The notes: generated by a model not told the origin, from the sequence alone. Positions 25,676 through 35,481 are shown, counted from the first letter of the stretch. The stretch is DNA of 64,000 nt from Alloscardovia macacae (GCF_002259705.1 NZ_MWWT01000002.1:1-64000), one strand, 5' to 3'. Translations and numbers: made by a program.

Positions 25676-27778
25676 ATGACACACTCCTTTATACAGGCGC
25701 ACTCCCGTATGCGCATGCTGGAATCCGGCATCGACACGACGTCTCTGTCTCCATCCGTATCTGCCCGTTCAGATTTCTTCCGCCATGTGAACGGCACGTG
25801 GATAGATTCCTACGTTCTTCCGGATGATAAGGCTCGTTATGGCTCTTTCGACAAGCTGAACGATGACGCCGAAGAGCAGATTCATGACATTCTCGAGCAT
25901 TCTCCTGAAACCGCTCCGAAGTCTGCCGCGCTCTACCATTCCTTCATGGATACGGACACCATAGAAAAGGCTGGTATTAATCCTATCCGCGAAGACTTGA
26001 ACCGTATCGATGAAGTGACCACGAAGCGTGGGCTCACTCAGGTACTCGGACAGATGGATGCCGCTGGCGGTCCTTCCCTGTTCTCACAGGCAGTCTTCGC
26101 TAATCCTGGTGACCCTACGCATCATGTCGTGCACATCTTCCAGGCTGGTCTCGGACTCCCTGATGAAGCGTACTATCGTGAGGAAAACCACAAGCCAGTG
26201 GTCGAAGCGTACACTGCCATGGTGGCTCGTCTGCTCGAGCTCGCAGGATATGCGAAGGATGATAAGCAGAGTAGCCGCTTCGCTCGCCGATTCGTCGAAG
26301 TAGAACGCCGTATCGCGTCGAACCACTGGGATGTAGTCGCCTCCCGCGATAGCGAGAAGACCTATAACCCACGTAGCTTCGACGAGTTTGCTGCCGCTCT
26401 GAATAACTTTAACCTCGAAGAGTGGGCCGACTCCTGGCAGGAAGCATATAATAACACCGAAGCAGCCATCTCCCAGCCAGTATCTCTGCGCTGTGCGCTG
26501 AAGAACGTCATCATCTACCAGCCGAGCTTCATCGACGGTATCGATGAGTTCTGGGGCGAGGCAGATCTCGAGGATCTGAAGCTCTGGGCACGCGTCCACG
26601 TGCTTATCCAGTGGGCCAGCTACCTTCCAGCTGACTTCGAAAGCACGAAGTTTGACTTCTACGGTAAGGTCCTGCGCGGTACTTCCGTCCAGCGCGAGCG
26701 CTGGCGTCGTGCTGTCAGCCTCGTCGATGGCATCAGCGGTGAAGAAGTGGGCCAGGAGTATGTGAAGCGTCACTTCCCAGCCTCGTCGAAGCAGCGCATG
26801 ACCGAACTCGTAGCGAACCTTATTAAGGCCTACGAAGTGTCTATCATGTCCAGCACGTGGCTCGGTAAGGATACCCAGGCGAAGGCTCTGGAGAAGCTCG
26901 CGAAGTTCACACCGATGATAGGCTACCCAGAGAACTGGCGCGACTACTCTGCTCTGGACATTCGCCCAGAGTTCAGCCTCATCCATAATCTGCGTAATGC
27001 GAGCATGTATGAGACTGCCTACCAGCTCGCGAAAGCTGGAACCCCTGTGGATAAGCGCGAGTGGCTCATGACTCCACAGACCGTGAACGCGTACTACGAG
27101 CCGACCACGAACGTCATCGTCTTCCCTGCTGCCATTCTTCAGCCTCCATTCTTTAATGCCGAGGCGGATGATGCTGCGAACTACGGTGGCATCGGTGCTG
27201 TCATCGGCCATGAGATAGGCCACGGCTTCGACGACCAGGGTAGCAAGTATGACGGTGACGGTAACCTCACCGACTGGTGGACTGCCGAAGACCGTGAGCG
27301 CTTCGAGAATCTCACCGGCGCTCTGATCAGCCAGTATGATCAGTTCACCCCACGCTCCGTGGCTCAAAAGTACGAAGCTGAGGGGAAGGCTGACCAGATG
27401 CCTCACGTGAAGGGTGCTTTCACCATCGGTGAGAACATCGGTGATCTTGGTGGCGTGAACATCTCGCTGAAAGCGTATGCCCTCGCCCTCGGAGCACAGA
27501 ATGACTCGGAAGAAGAGATGAACCGCGCTCTGGCATCCGCTCCTGAGATGGACGGGTACACTGGACTGCAGCGCTTCTTCCTGTCTTACGCATCCATTTG
27601 GCGTAGCGTGAACCGCGTAGAGCTCGCCGAGCAGTATCTGCAGATAGATCCTCACTCTCCGGCAGAGTTCCGAGTAAACGGAATCGTACGGAATGTGGAT
27701 AGCTTCTACAGCGCTTTCGGCGTGACGGAGTCTGACGAGATGTATCTGGCGCCTGAAGAGCGCGTCCATATCTGGTAA
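25676..27778 (+). CDS. pepO: M13 family zinc metallopeptidase (neprilysin/PepO-like)
   Basis: About 700 residues, cytoplasmic (no signal peptide). The zinc site is VIGHEIGHGFDD (HExxH), the substrate-binding NAYY motif is in TVNAYYEPTTN, and the third ligand is expected in NIGDLGGVNISLKAY, as in M13 enzymes. I start at ATG 25676, which gives good spacing from AGAGGG; ATG 25667 is too close to it and an ATG at 25598 would add an unrelated leader. It is monocistronic and ends in a terminator. Likely role is degradation of imported oligopeptides. Confidence 0.92.
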   Translation: MTHSFIQAHSRMRMLESGIDTTSLSPSVSARSDFFRHVNGTWIDSYVLPDDKARYGSFDKLNDDAEEQIHDILEHSPETAPKSAALYHSFMDTDTIEKAGINPIREDLNRIDEVTTKRGLTQVLGQMDAAGGPSLFSQAVFANPGDPTHHVVHIFQAGLGLPDEAYYREENHKPVVEAYTAMVARLLELAGYAKDDKQSSRFARRFVEVERRIASNHWDVVASRDSEKTYNPRSFDEFAAALNNFNLEEWADSWQEAYNNTEAAISQPVSLRCALKNVIIYQPSFIDGIDEFWGEADLEDLKLWARVHVLIQWASYLPADFESTKFDFYGKVLRGTSVQRERWRRAVSLVDGISGEEVGQEYVKRHFPASSKQRMTELVANLIKAYEVSIMSSTWLGKDTQAKALEKLAKFTPMIGYPENWRDYSALDIRPEFSLIHNLRNASMYETAYQLAKAGTPVDKREWLMTPQTVNAYYEPTTNVIVFPAAILQPPFFNAEADDAANYGGIGAVIGHEIGHGFDDQGSKYDGDGNLTDWWTAEDRERFENLTGALISQYDQFTPRSVAQKYEAEGKADQMPHVKGAFTIGENIGDLGGVNISLKAYALALGAQNDSEEEMNRALASAPEMDGYTGLQRFFLSYASIWRSVNRVELAEQYLQIDPHSPAEFRVNGIVRNVDSFYSAFGVTESDEMYLAPEERVHIW

Positions 27779-27800
27779 GACTCACACCGCTCTAAAAAGT

Positions 27801-27840
27801 AGGGGCGTGTTTCACGGGAAACGTGGAGCACGCCCCTTTC
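27801..27840 (+). terminator. Terminator of pepO
   Basis: AGGGGCGTG (27801-27809) pairs with CACGCCCCT (27829-27837), followed by TTC. A second dyad, GTTTCACGGGAAAC, lies in the loop side of the stem. Confidence 0.75.
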
Positions 27841-27884
27841 TTCTACCTCTTCTCGGTGGCCACCGCGAGCGAAAGAAAGAATGG

Positions 27885-28475
27885 CTAAAAAGTGCTCTCC
27901 ACTTCCACGCCTTGTGCAGGAGTAGCAAATTCATCGACCACGTCATTACCGAGCTCCCCCGATGCTTCATCCGTAACTGGAGGAGTAAAAACAGACGGAT
28001 CTGCGGAGTAGTCGAACGGATTATCTGAAGGCGCAGGAGCGCCCGAATCTGTACCACTCTGCTCAGGTGCAGGCGCACCCGCATCCGCCGGAATCACATA
28101 CTCTCTCGGACGCACCTTCTCTGTCTTAAAGATGACACGTCCTGCGCTGAGGTCGAGGCCCACATGGGTGGCTTCGATGCTCGGAATAGTATGTGTCACG
28201 CCATCTTTCTCCCACGTATCTACTGTGAGGTTCCCCACGACTATGACAGGATCACCTTTCTTAATTCCGCCCAGCACATTCACAGCTATGCCGCGGAAGG
28301 CTTTCACATTTACCCACAGTGTGTCATTCGACTTCCACTGGTTATCTTTCGCGCTGAAGTAGCGCCGTGTGGATCCCACACGAAAGCTGCACGCAGGCAT
28401 CTGTGAGTTCATGGTCCACTGCTTCGGATCTGCTGCCACATATCCGGTGATAATGGTCTGCGCTATGTTCGCCAT
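27885..28475 (-). CDS. ssb: Single-stranded DNA-binding protein
   Basis: A 196-residue OB-fold protein: TIITGYVAADPKQWTMNSQMPACSFRVGSTRRYFSAKDNQWKSNDTLWVNVKAFRGIAVNVLGGIKKGDPVIVVGNL covers the fold. The C-terminal half is disordered and acidic. The usual acidic DDDIPF-type tip is replaced by a tail ending GVEVESTF, so partner binding may differ; bifidobacteria often encode a second SSB in the rpsF-rpsR operon, and this would be the accessory one. No operon partner is apparent. Confidence 0.88.
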   Translation of the reverse strand: MANIAQTIITGYVAADPKQWTMNSQMPACSFRVGSTRRYFSAKDNQWKSNDTLWVNVKAFRGIAVNVLGGIKKGDPVIVVGNLTVDTWEKDGVTHTIPSIEATHVGLDLSAGRVIFKTEKVRPREYVIPADAGAPAPEQSGTDSGAPAPSDNPFDYSADPSVFTPPVTDEASGELGNDVVDEFATPAQGVEVESTF

Positions 28476-28619
28476 AGCAGTATCTCCTTTGATTTGTCGC
28501 GATACTCGTTTTCTCGCTGTCTACCCTCTACTCTGACAGACCTTTTTCACCCTGACAAGCGTGAAAAGCATATGTTATCAGATGTGGAAACACGCCCGGA
28601 TGATACGGCTAAAAACGAG

Positions 28620-28643
28620 TTATCCACACCCCAGTTATCCACA
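28620..28643 (+). promoter_or_regulatory. Pair of perfect DnaA boxes
   Basis: TTATCCACA occurs at 28620-28628 and 28635-28643, same orientation, 15 bp apart, in the ssb-proS intergenic gap. dnaA/dnaN are not in this window, so this is not the usual origin position. It may titrate DnaA or act on ssb. Confidence 0.5.
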
Positions 28644-28678
28644 TCCCCGCCGAAGGACCCCGGGAAAATTGCCTTCCG

Positions 28679-28715
28679 AAAAACAAAAAGGCGGGATGCC
28701 CAGCAGCACCCCGCC
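28679..28715 (-). terminator. Rho-independent terminator of proS
   Basis: On the minus strand GGCGGGGTGC (28715-28706) pairs with GCATCCCGCC (28699-28690), with one mismatch, and is followed by TTTTTGTTT. It lies 25 bp after the proS stop. Confidence 0.88.
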
Positions 28716-28739
28716 CACGCTTCACGCGGAACACAACGC

Positions 28740-30581
28740 TTACAGCGCCTTCACCGCAGCCTGAATAGCCTCAGCAGCCTCAGCCACCGGCACGACCTGC
28801 GTCGCAGAGCCGTCGCGATGACGGATCTCGAGCGTGCCATTCTGCACGGTGTCGCGGCCAGACACCACGATGAGCGGCATGCCCAGCAGCTCAGAATCCT
28901 TAAACTTAATGCCCGGCGAGACCTTCGCACGGTCGTCGAAGATCACCTCGATGCCAGCCTCAGCCAGCTGCTCCACGAGCGTCTCCGCGGTCTCGAAGGC
29001 CATCTGATCGCGCCCCGTAGCGATGACGTGTACCTGAGCAGGCGCCACGGCAGCAGGCCACTTCAAGCCATTCTCGTCGTTATGGTACTCGGCGATGCAG
29101 CTCATCACGCGCGACACGCCGATGCCATAACAGCCCATCCACACAGGCACGGTCTTCCCGTTCTCGTTCAGCACGGTCAGATCCAGCGCCTTCGAGTACT
29201 TCAGCCCCAGCTGGAAGACCTGGCCTATCTCCACGCCACGCTCCAGGCTCAGCGGACCAGAGCCATCTGGGCTCATGTCTCCCGAGCGCACTTCCACAGC
29301 CTCGACGAAGCCGTTCGCTTCGAAGTCGCGGCCGTAGACGGCGTGATACACGTGCTTGCCAGCCTCGTCAGCGCCCGTAATCCACTCGGATCCGCGAGCT
29401 ATGTGCGCGTCGAGGAGGTACTTAATGCGTGGCTTCTTCTCCGCGCTGTCCGCGCCGTCCGCACCGTCCGCGTCGTCCGCACCCTGAGCATCCTGAGCGC
29501 TCTGCGGCCCGAGCACGCTCGGCCCGATGTATCCCTTCACCAGCTCAGGGAACTTCGCGAGGTCTTCAGCCGTCGCCTCTTCTATCTCTGCAGGAGTAAA
29601 GCTCGCTTCGAGGCGCTTCATATCCACCTGGCGGTCTCCCGGCACGCCGATGGCCACGACTTCGCGCTCACCCGTCGGGTGCACCACAGTAATGAGCAGG
29701 TTCTTCAGCGTGTCGCTCGCTGCCCACTCGCGACCATCCGAGCGTGGATGTAGCTCGTTCGACTTCGCCACCAGCTCATCTATAGTCGCAGAATCTGGCG
29801 TTTCGAGAGCCACCATAGGCTCGACGCCACTAAAGTCCATATCCTCCGGACGCACCGTCGTCAGCGCTTCGACGTTCCACGATGCACCGGACGGAGCCTG
29901 CGCGAAGGTATCCTCGCCGATAGGCAGTGGCGCGAGGAATTCTTCCGACGCCGAGCCACCCATAGGACCCGAGGTGGCATGCACCATAACATAATCCACC
30001 TTCAAGCGCTTAAAGATGCGCTCGTAGGCGTCGCGCTGGATGGCGTAGGACTTCTTCAGGTCCTCTTCGGTCATATCGAAGGAGTACGCGTCCTGCATGA
30101 CGAATTCGCGGCCGCGGATCATGCCCGCGCGTGGGCGGAACTCGTCGCGGTACTTCGACTTCATCTGGTACAGCGTGACCGGCAGATCCTTATACGAGGA
30201 GTACATGTCCTTCACCATGAGGGTGAACATTTCCTCGGCCGTAGGCACGAGCAGGTAGTCCTGGTCGTGGCGGTCCTTCACGCGGAAGATGTTATCTCCG
30301 TATTCTTCCCAGCGGTTCGTCGCCGTGTACGGATCTTTCGGCAGGAGGACTGGGAATTCCACTTCCTGGGCACCGGTCTTCGCGAGTTCTTCGCGGATGA
30401 TGCCTTCTATCTTCCTCAAGACCTTCAGTCCGAGCGGCAGCCACGAGTACAGGCCCGGACCTACTTTCCGGATATAACCGGCACGGATCAGCAGCTTCGC
30501 GGACGTGACGTCAGCGTCTGCAGGGTCATCGCGCAGTGTGCGCAGAAACATGCTAGACATGCGTAATACTTCAGAGCTCAT
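28740..30581 (-). CDS. proS: Prolyl-tRNA synthetase (bacterial type with editing domain)
   Basis: A 613-residue class II synthetase from the ATG at 30581 (MSSEVLRMSSMFLRTLRDDPADADVTSAKLLIRAGYIRKVGPGLYSWLPLG). Motif 2 includes RPRAGMIRGREFVMQDAYSFD, motif 3 is CYGIGVSRVMSCIAEY, and the INS editing domain spans about residues 240-400. Within the region that follows lies a repeat-like insertion QDAQGADDADGADGADSAE (DNA about 29443-29505). An upstream open extension runs into a family C inverted repeat and is rejected. The ATG lies seven bases after TACTCT with no ribosome site, so the mRNA may be leaderless. Confidence 0.94.
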   Translation of the reverse strand: MSSEVLRMSSMFLRTLRDDPADADVTSAKLLIRAGYIRKVGPGLYSWLPLGLKVLRKIEGIIREELAKTGAQEVEFPVLLPKDPYTATNRWEEYGDNIFRVKDRHDQDYLLVPTAEEMFTLMVKDMYSSYKDLPVTLYQMKSKYRDEFRPRAGMIRGREFVMQDAYSFDMTEEDLKKSYAIQRDAYERIFKRLKVDYVMVHATSGPMGGSASEEFLAPLPIGEDTFAQAPSGASWNVEALTTVRPEDMDFSGVEPMVALETPDSATIDELVAKSNELHPRSDGREWAASDTLKNLLITVVHPTGEREVVAIGVPGDRQVDMKRLEASFTPAEIEEATAEDLAKFPELVKGYIGPSVLGPQSAQDAQGADDADGADGADSAEKKPRIKYLLDAHIARGSEWITGADEAGKHVYHAVYGRDFEANGFVEAVEVRSGDMSPDGSGPLSLERGVEIGQVFQLGLKYSKALDLTVLNENGKTVPVWMGCYGIGVSRVMSCIAEYHNDENGLKWPAAVAPAQVHVIATGRDQMAFETAETLVEQLAEAGIEVIFDDRAKVSPGIKFKDSELLGMPLIVVSGRDTVQNGTLEIRHRDGSATQVVPVAEAAEAIQAAVKAL

Positions 30582-30668
30582 AGCTTTTAGAGTATTCGCG
30601 CGACGCGACTTTTGCGTGCGGTGCGAGTGTGCTTTTCTGCACTCTGCCAATTTTCCCGTTTTCGGACT

Positions 30669-30772
30669 GTTTGTAGTCACGAATGACCGCCTCCAGCGAA
30701 CGTTCGATACAGCACATCCGCGGTTTTCCGCCCATTCTGCTTTTTCCTCGACGGTCATTCGTGACGACAAAC
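30669..30772. repeat. Inverted repeat, family C
   Basis: Left arm 30669-30689 (includes GTAGTCACGAATGACCG) and right arm 30752-30772 pair over 21 bp with one mismatch, around 62 bp of spacer. Both arms and the bases after the right arm (CTGCCCATCTTCACAT) recur at 45324-45436. It sits between the proS start and the helicase stop. Confidence 0.85.
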
Positions 30773-30811
30773 TGCCCATCTTCACATTTTTATCCAGAGT
30801 GCTCGGAAGGT

Positions 30812-32260
30812 TTAGAAGAACGTCCCCTGACTGAACTCGTCTACGCCTGCGTCTGAGACAGACTCCGCAGAGCCCACGGCAGGCTCATCATTCCACATCA
30901 GCTGCACGGCCTCCCCTGCCCCATCATGGGCTGCGAGGATATCCACAGCACGTTCAGATGACTCCCGTAGCGAGGAGTCGAGCAGCAGCGCATCATCACT
31001 AATGTGATACGCTGCATCACTGATACCAGCCAGGAACATGCCATCCAGCCCCTGGACACGCGACAGCGCCACATACCCCATCCCCGGAGCGAAGGTACGC
31101 CGCAAATCCATAGCACAGCGGCTCAGCGTCATCCCTTGCGACTTATGAATAGTAATGCCCCACGCGCAGCGCAGCGGCACCTGAGACACCGTAGCCAGCA
31201 CAGTATCCAGCTCAGTAAACTCCCAGTCAGCCGGCTTCATGGCCACCACGTGTCCATTCTCGAACTCTACCAGCGGCCAGCCGCCTTTCTCCGCCGCCAT
31301 AAACCCCCGCACAGTGCCGAGCGACCCATTCGCATACTGACGGTCAGGGTCGTTCCGCAGAGCCATCACGTGCGCACCCTTTTTCAGTACGAGAGTCTGC
31401 GGGGCCAGCATATTTTTCTGAATGCGTTCGATGAACTGTGCCGAGCCTGAGGACGTGGACTGGTAGACATGCTCCTCAGAGTTCAGGGCCATAAGCCGCG
31501 AGGTATTCAGATTATCCGCCCGAGCATTCGTGGGGAACAAGTGCGTGATAGGAGCGCTGTCATCATAGGGCACACCGATGCGCCCGGAGATAACCGCGCG
31601 GTCCGCATCCCCCACATGCCCTGCACGGATGGCGCTGAGCACGCCGAGCAGCTGCCCGTCATCCTGGCGGTGCTGCTCCGTGAGGTAGCACACCACGGGA
31701 TTCAGCGCATCCCATGCGAACGATTCGGTCACAAATCCCTCGCGGTCACGCCCATCTGCCGCATAGCGCTCCCGCAGGAGTACAGCGGCAGGGTCCGCCC
31801 CGTAGATATCCTCATTTCTCTTCGCTCCAGAGACAGGAGGCAGCTGGAAGAAGTCTCCAGAAAGCACCACCTGAAGACCGCCGAATGGCGCAGAGTTCGA
31901 GCGAGCGCGCCGGCATACCTCGTCCACGAGGTCGAGCAGCCACGCGTGAATCATGGACACTTCGTCGATGACGAGCACGTCCGTCTTCATCAGCGTCTTC
32001 TTCTTGCGCCGAAGAATGCGTTTCATCATCTCTTCGTTCAGGAAGGTGCTCACTCCTATGCCGCTATACGAGTGAATGGTCTGTCCGTTCAGGTGCGTGG
32101 CAGCTATACCTGTGGACGCCGTCACTGCCACAGATAAGCCTGCCGCACGCGCCTGCTTCACGAAGGCGTTCAGCACGTACGTCTTTCCCGCGCCTGGTGC
32201 ACCCGTCAGGAAGACGGACGCGCCCGCGTTCATAATGGCCAGCGCCTCGCTCTGCAGCAT
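30812..32260 (-). CDS. PIF1/RecD-like DNA helicase (superfamily 1B)
   Basis: A 482-residue ATPase: Walker A GAPGAGKT (residues 20-27), motif Ia VAVTASTGIAATHLNGQTIHSYSGIG, motif II VLVIDEVSMIHAWLLDLVDEVCR, motif III VVLSGDFFQLPPV, and the C-terminal WGITIHKSQGMTLSRCAMDL with GYVALSRVQGLDGM. This is the PIF1-like helicase pattern, 5'-3' polarity in known members, unwinding G-quadruplexes or fork barriers. It lies 15 bp after orn and is probably co-transcribed with it. Confidence 0.88.
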   Translation of the reverse strand: MLQSEALAIMNAGASVFLTGAPGAGKTYVLNAFVKQARAAGLSVAVTASTGIAATHLNGQTIHSYSGIGVSTFLNEEMMKRILRRKKKTLMKTDVLVIDEVSMIHAWLLDLVDEVCRRARSNSAPFGGLQVVLSGDFFQLPPVSGAKRNEDIYGADPAAVLLRERYAADGRDREGFVTESFAWDALNPVVCYLTEQHRQDDGQLLGVLSAIRAGHVGDADRAVISGRIGVPYDDSAPITHLFPTNARADNLNTSRLMALNSEEHVYQSTSSGSAQFIERIQKNMLAPQTLVLKKGAHVMALRNDPDRQYANGSLGTVRGFMAAEKGGWPLVEFENGHVVAMKPADWEFTELDTVLATVSQVPLRCAWGITIHKSQGMTLSRCAMDLRRTFAPGMGYVALSRVQGLDGMFLAGISDAAYHISDDALLLDSSLRESSERAVDILAAHDGAGEAVQLMWNDEPAVGSAESVSDAGVDEFSQGTFF

Positions 32261-32275
32261 AATAGAGAATCCTTT

Positions 32276-32977
32276 TTAGTAATCTGCCTTCTCAGGCGTG
32301 TCCGTGCTCGTCAGAGCATTCCCCTGCTCTTCATACCGGCGCAGCAGGCTCGTGCTTTCCACCCGCTCAGCTCCAGCTACAGCCTCGGCCGCGCTCGGCT
32401 GCTCGGACACGAACATCATCTCGCGGTAGTAGCGCAGCTCGTCGATGGACTCGATAATGTCGGCGAGCGCGCGGTGTCCGCCATGCTTTTCTGGCTTGTT
32501 CTCATACACTGCTGGATACCAGCGGCGGCTGAGCTCCTTGAGCGTGCTTACGTCGATGATGCGGTAGTGCAGGCGGCTCATGAGGCCTGGCATGTAGGCG
32601 TCGAGGAATTTCTTATCCGAGTGAATGGAGTTCCCGGCCAGATGCGCTTTCCCGTTCCCTTCTGTAGGAAGGAACTTTTCCACGTACTCGATGATCTGCT
32701 GCTCAGCTTCTTCGAGGCTCAGACCGTTTTCCCATTCGTCCACGAGTCCGGAGGAGGTGTGCATGTTCCGCACGAAGTCATTCATGTGGTCCACAGCCTT
32801 CTGGCTCGGCTTGATGATGAGGTCTATGCCCTCGTCCAGGACGTTCATATTAAAGTCCGTAGGAACCACGGAGACCTCGCACAGCTCGTCGTGCTCGACG
32901 TCGAGGCCCGTCATCTCGCAGTCTATCCAGATGAGTCGTGAGTTTTCCGCACTGAGTGCGCCTACTGCGTCCGTCAT
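32276..32977 (-). CDS. orn: Oligoribonuclease (Orn)
   Basis: A 233-residue DEDDh 3'-5' exonuclease that degrades di- and oligoribonucleotides. Exo I is [21 protein letters not shown], Exo II lies around [16 protein letters not shown], and Exo III is [21 protein letters not shown] with the catalytic His and Asp. About 30 residues longer than E. coli Orn, because of a C-terminal tail. A GTAGGCTAGAAG promoter-like motif lies about 36 bp upstream. Confidence 0.93.
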   Translation of the reverse strand: MTDAVGALSAENSRLIWIDCEMTGLDVEHDELCEVSVVPTDFNMNVLDEGIDLIIKPSQKAVDHMNDFVRNMHTSSGLVDEWENGLSLEEAEQQIIEYVEKFLPTEGNGKAHLAGNSIHSDKKFLDAYMPGLMSRLHYRIIDVSTLKELSRRWYPAVYENKPEKHGGHRALADIIESIDELRYYREMMFVSEQPSAAEAVAGAERVESTSLLRRYEEQGNALTSTDTPEKADY

Positions 32978-33080
32978 GCTTTCTCCTTTATCTACGGCCT
33001 ATTTTTCCTTCTTCTAGCCTACTCTCCAGCCGAGAGCTCGCCACGCCCAGAGCAGCTGTCTCACACAGGCCACGCGCAAA

Positions 33081-33119
33081 ATGCAAACGTTTGCATAAAT
33101 CACCCAAAACCGCTACACT
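33081..33119 (+). promoter_or_regulatory. Promoter and LacI-type operator of the GH13 gene
   Basis: A perfect 16-bp palindrome ATGCAAACGTTTGCAT (33081-33096) ends in the -35 box TTGCAT (33091-33096); after 17 bp comes the -10 TACACT (33114-33119). Operator and -35 overlap, so a LacI-family repressor would block RNA polymerase. Its repressor is not obvious here; the LacI protein at 40117 probably has another operator. Confidence 0.75.
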
Positions 33120-33167
33120 GAAAATTGGAAAAACCAAAAACCATACACACTTAATGGAGAGTAACAC

Positions 33168-34886
33168 ATGACTAAAGAGCAGCAGAACGCAGGCCTATGG
33201 TGGCAGAACGCCGTCGTCTACCAGATCTACCCACGCTCCTTCGCGGACACCACGGGAAGCGGTCTCGGAGACATCCCGGGCATCACCGCACACATGGATT
33301 ATCTGAAGAAGCTCGGCGTGGACGCCATCTGGCTCTCGCCATTCTATCCATCCGCACTTGCAGACGGCGGCTATGACGTGGACGACTACCGGAACGTGGA
33401 CCCACGCCTGGGCACTATGGATGATTTCGATGCCATGGTGGACGCCGCACACGAGCGTGACATCAAGGTGGTCGTGGACATCGTACCAAACCACTCCTCG
33501 AACCGTCACGAGTACTTTAAGGCAGCCCTGAAAGCCGGTCCAGGATCCCCAGAGCGCGACCGCTACATCTTCCGCGACGGCCGCGGCGAGAACGGCGAGC
33601 TTCCACCGAACAGCTGGGAGTCCATCTTCGGCGGATCGGCGTGGGAGCGTGTGGAGGACGGCCAGTGGTATCTGCACATGTTCGCGCCAGAGCAGCCAGA
33701 CTGGAACTGGGATAACCCAGACGTCCATGAAGAGTTCCTCACCACGCTGCGTTTCTGGTGCGACCATGGCACAGACGGCTTCCGCGTGGACGTGGCACAC
33801 GCTCTGAAGAAGGATATGAACTCTCCAGAGCTCGACGAGGTCTCCCCTCGCGACGGCGCTACCCGCACGGATGGATCCCACCCACTCTTCGACCGTAATG
33901 AGGTGCACGAGGTCTACGCCGAGTGGCGCAAGCTCTTTAACGAATATAATCCTCCACGCTTCGCTGTGGCAGAGGCCTGGGTAAACCCAGCTCGCCAGTA
34001 CCTCTACGCGAGCCCAGATGACCTCGGCCAGATCTTTAACTTCGCCTTCGCTACGAAGCAGTGGGGTCGAAATAACTTCCACGAGGCCATCGAAGCAGGA
34101 ATCGAGACCACGGAGCGCTCGGGCTCCACGGCCACCTGGGTCATGAGTAACCACGACCTCATCCGCCACGCCTCGCGCTTCGCTCTGCCACAGATTCCAG
34201 CTCCAGACCAGCATCAGGTGGCCGTGGACTGGCTGCTGCGCGATGGAAAGAGCTACACAGAGAACCGCGAGCTCGGCACGAAGCGTTCGCGCGCTGCTCT
34301 CCTGCTCGAGATGGCTCTTCCTGGCTCGGCATACGTCTACCAGGGCGAAGAGCTCGGCCTCTTCGAAGTGGCAGATATCCCATGGGATCAGCTCGAAGAT
34401 CCGAGCGCCTTCTCCAGCCACGATGCTGGTAAGCTGAAGGGTCGCGACGGCTGCCGCGTACCACTGCCATGGGTGGGCGCGGATGAGGATGGCTCGTTCG
34501 GCTTCTCCCCTGCAGATGCTTCCGAGAAGCCTCATCTTCCTCAGCCAGCATGGTTTAAGGACTTCGCTGCGGATGTGGAGGATAAGGATCCGGATTCCAT
34601 GCTGAACCTGTACCGCGAGGTGCTGCGTCTGCGCCATGAGCTGCAGGCAGATGACCATAGCGTCCAGTGGCTCGACGAGGATAAGGAAAGCGGTCTGCCA
34701 GATGGCGCGGATGGCCTGCCAGGCGGCGTTATCGCCTACGCGCGCTCGAACGGCTGGGCGAATGTGACGAACTTCTCTGCTACCCCTGCCGAGCTTCCAT
34801 CCGGCCGCGTGCTGCTGACCTCAGGTCCGCTGACGGCAGACGGAAAGCTTCCTCAGGACACTTCTGCGTGGATTAAGCTAGACTAG
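33168..34886 (+). CDS. GH13 alpha-glucosidase (oligo-1,6-glucosidase type)
   Basis: A 572-residue cytoplasmic enzyme hydrolysing alpha-glucosides such as isomaltose, maltose or sucrose-like oligosaccharides. It opens WWQNAVVYQIYPRSFADTTGSGLGDIPGI and has IVPNHSSNRHEYF (region I), GFRVDVAHAL with the nucleophile Asp208 (region II), AVAEAWVNP with the acid/base Glu (region III) and WVMSNHDLIRH (region IV). Length and motif spacing fit bifidobacterial AglA/AglB-like enzymes. Ribosome site GGAG eight bases upstream. Expression is probably repressed by a LacI-type protein at the 33081 palindrome. The precise substrate is not predictable. Confidence 0.92.
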   Translation: MTKEQQNAGLWWQNAVVYQIYPRSFADTTGSGLGDIPGITAHMDYLKKLGVDAIWLSPFYPSALADGGYDVDDYRNVDPRLGTMDDFDAMVDAAHERDIKVVVDIVPNHSSNRHEYFKAALKAGPGSPERDRYIFRDGRGENGELPPNSWESIFGGSAWERVEDGQWYLHMFAPEQPDWNWDNPDVHEEFLTTLRFWCDHGTDGFRVDVAHALKKDMNSPELDEVSPRDGATRTDGSHPLFDRNEVHEVYAEWRKLFNEYNPPRFAVAEAWVNPARQYLYASPDDLGQIFNFAFATKQWGRNNFHEAIEAGIETTERSGSTATWVMSNHDLIRHASRFALPQIPAPDQHQVAVDWLLRDGKSYTENRELGTKRSRAALLLEMALPGSAYVYQGEELGLFEVADIPWDQLEDPSAFSSHDAGKLKGRDGCRVPLPWVGADEDGSFGFSPADASEKPHLPQPAWFKDFAADVEDKDPDSMLNLYREVLRLRHELQADDHSVQWLDEDKESGLPDGADGLPGGVIAYARSNGWANVTNFSATPAELPSGRVLLTSGPLTADGKLPQDTSAWIKLD

Positions 34887-34944
34887 TTTCTATGCCAATT
34901 CTCCCGCATCCTCGCGGGAGACTCTACGTGAAGGAGAACGCACC

Positions 34945-35481
34945 ATGCAGGCTATTATGCATACCACCATGGGAGACATCACCATCGAGCTCTTCCCAGA
35001 TGACGCCCCTGTCACTGTGGAAAACTTCGTGGGCCTGGCCACCGGCGAGAAGGAATGGACTGATCCCCTCACGGGCGAAAAGTCTCACGAGCCATTCTAT
35101 AACGGCCTCATCTTCCACCGCGTCATCAAGGACTTCATGATCCAGGGTGGATGCCCTCTGGGCACCGGCACTGGCGGTCCAGGATATAACTTTGATGATG
35201 AGATAAACCAGCACAGCTTCGCCGAGCCATATAAGTTTGCTATGGCGAATGCTGGCCGCCGTCCGAACCCATTCACCGGTCAGCTCTCCGGCACGAATGG
35301 CTCGCAGTTCTTCATCACCACGGTTCCTACCACCTGGCTGGATGGAAAGCACACCATCTTCGGCGAAGTCACGGACGAAGCCTCGCGCAAGGTCGTGGAC
35401 TCCATTAACGAGGTGGCCACGGATGCGCGCGATAATCCTCTCGAGCCAGTGATGATCGAGTCCATCGACATCATCCGCTAG
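34945..35481 (+). CDS. Cyclophilin-type peptidyl-prolyl cis-trans isomerase
   Basis: A 178-residue cytoplasmic cyclophilin that speeds proline isomerisation. It has FHRVIKDFMIQGGCPLGTGTGGPGYNFDDE (catalytic Arg and the hydrophobic pocket), MANAGRRPNPFTGQLSGTNGSQFFIT and the WLDGKHTIFGEV block. No signal peptide. A ribosome site AAGGAG precedes the ATG. A small hairpin CTCCCGC/GCGGGAG (about 34901-34920) between it and the GH13 gene has no T-run and may be an attenuator. Confidence 0.94.
   Translation: MQAIMHTTMGDITIELFPDDAPVTVENFVGLATGEKEWTDPLTGEKSHEPFYNGLIFHRVIKDFMIQGGCPLGTGTGGPGYNFDDEINQHSFAEPYKFAMANAGRRPNPFTGQLSGTNGSQFFITTVPTTWLDGKHTIFGEVTDEASRKVVDSINEVATDARDNPLEPVMIESIDIIR

Noticed and set aside
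26084-27769. Very long open frames antisense to pepO, also to GH13 (33195-34658) and araA (35641-37182)
   Set aside because: They mirror strongly biased codon usage in the opposite strand, lack domains and ribosome sites, and their opposing frames encode clear enzymes.
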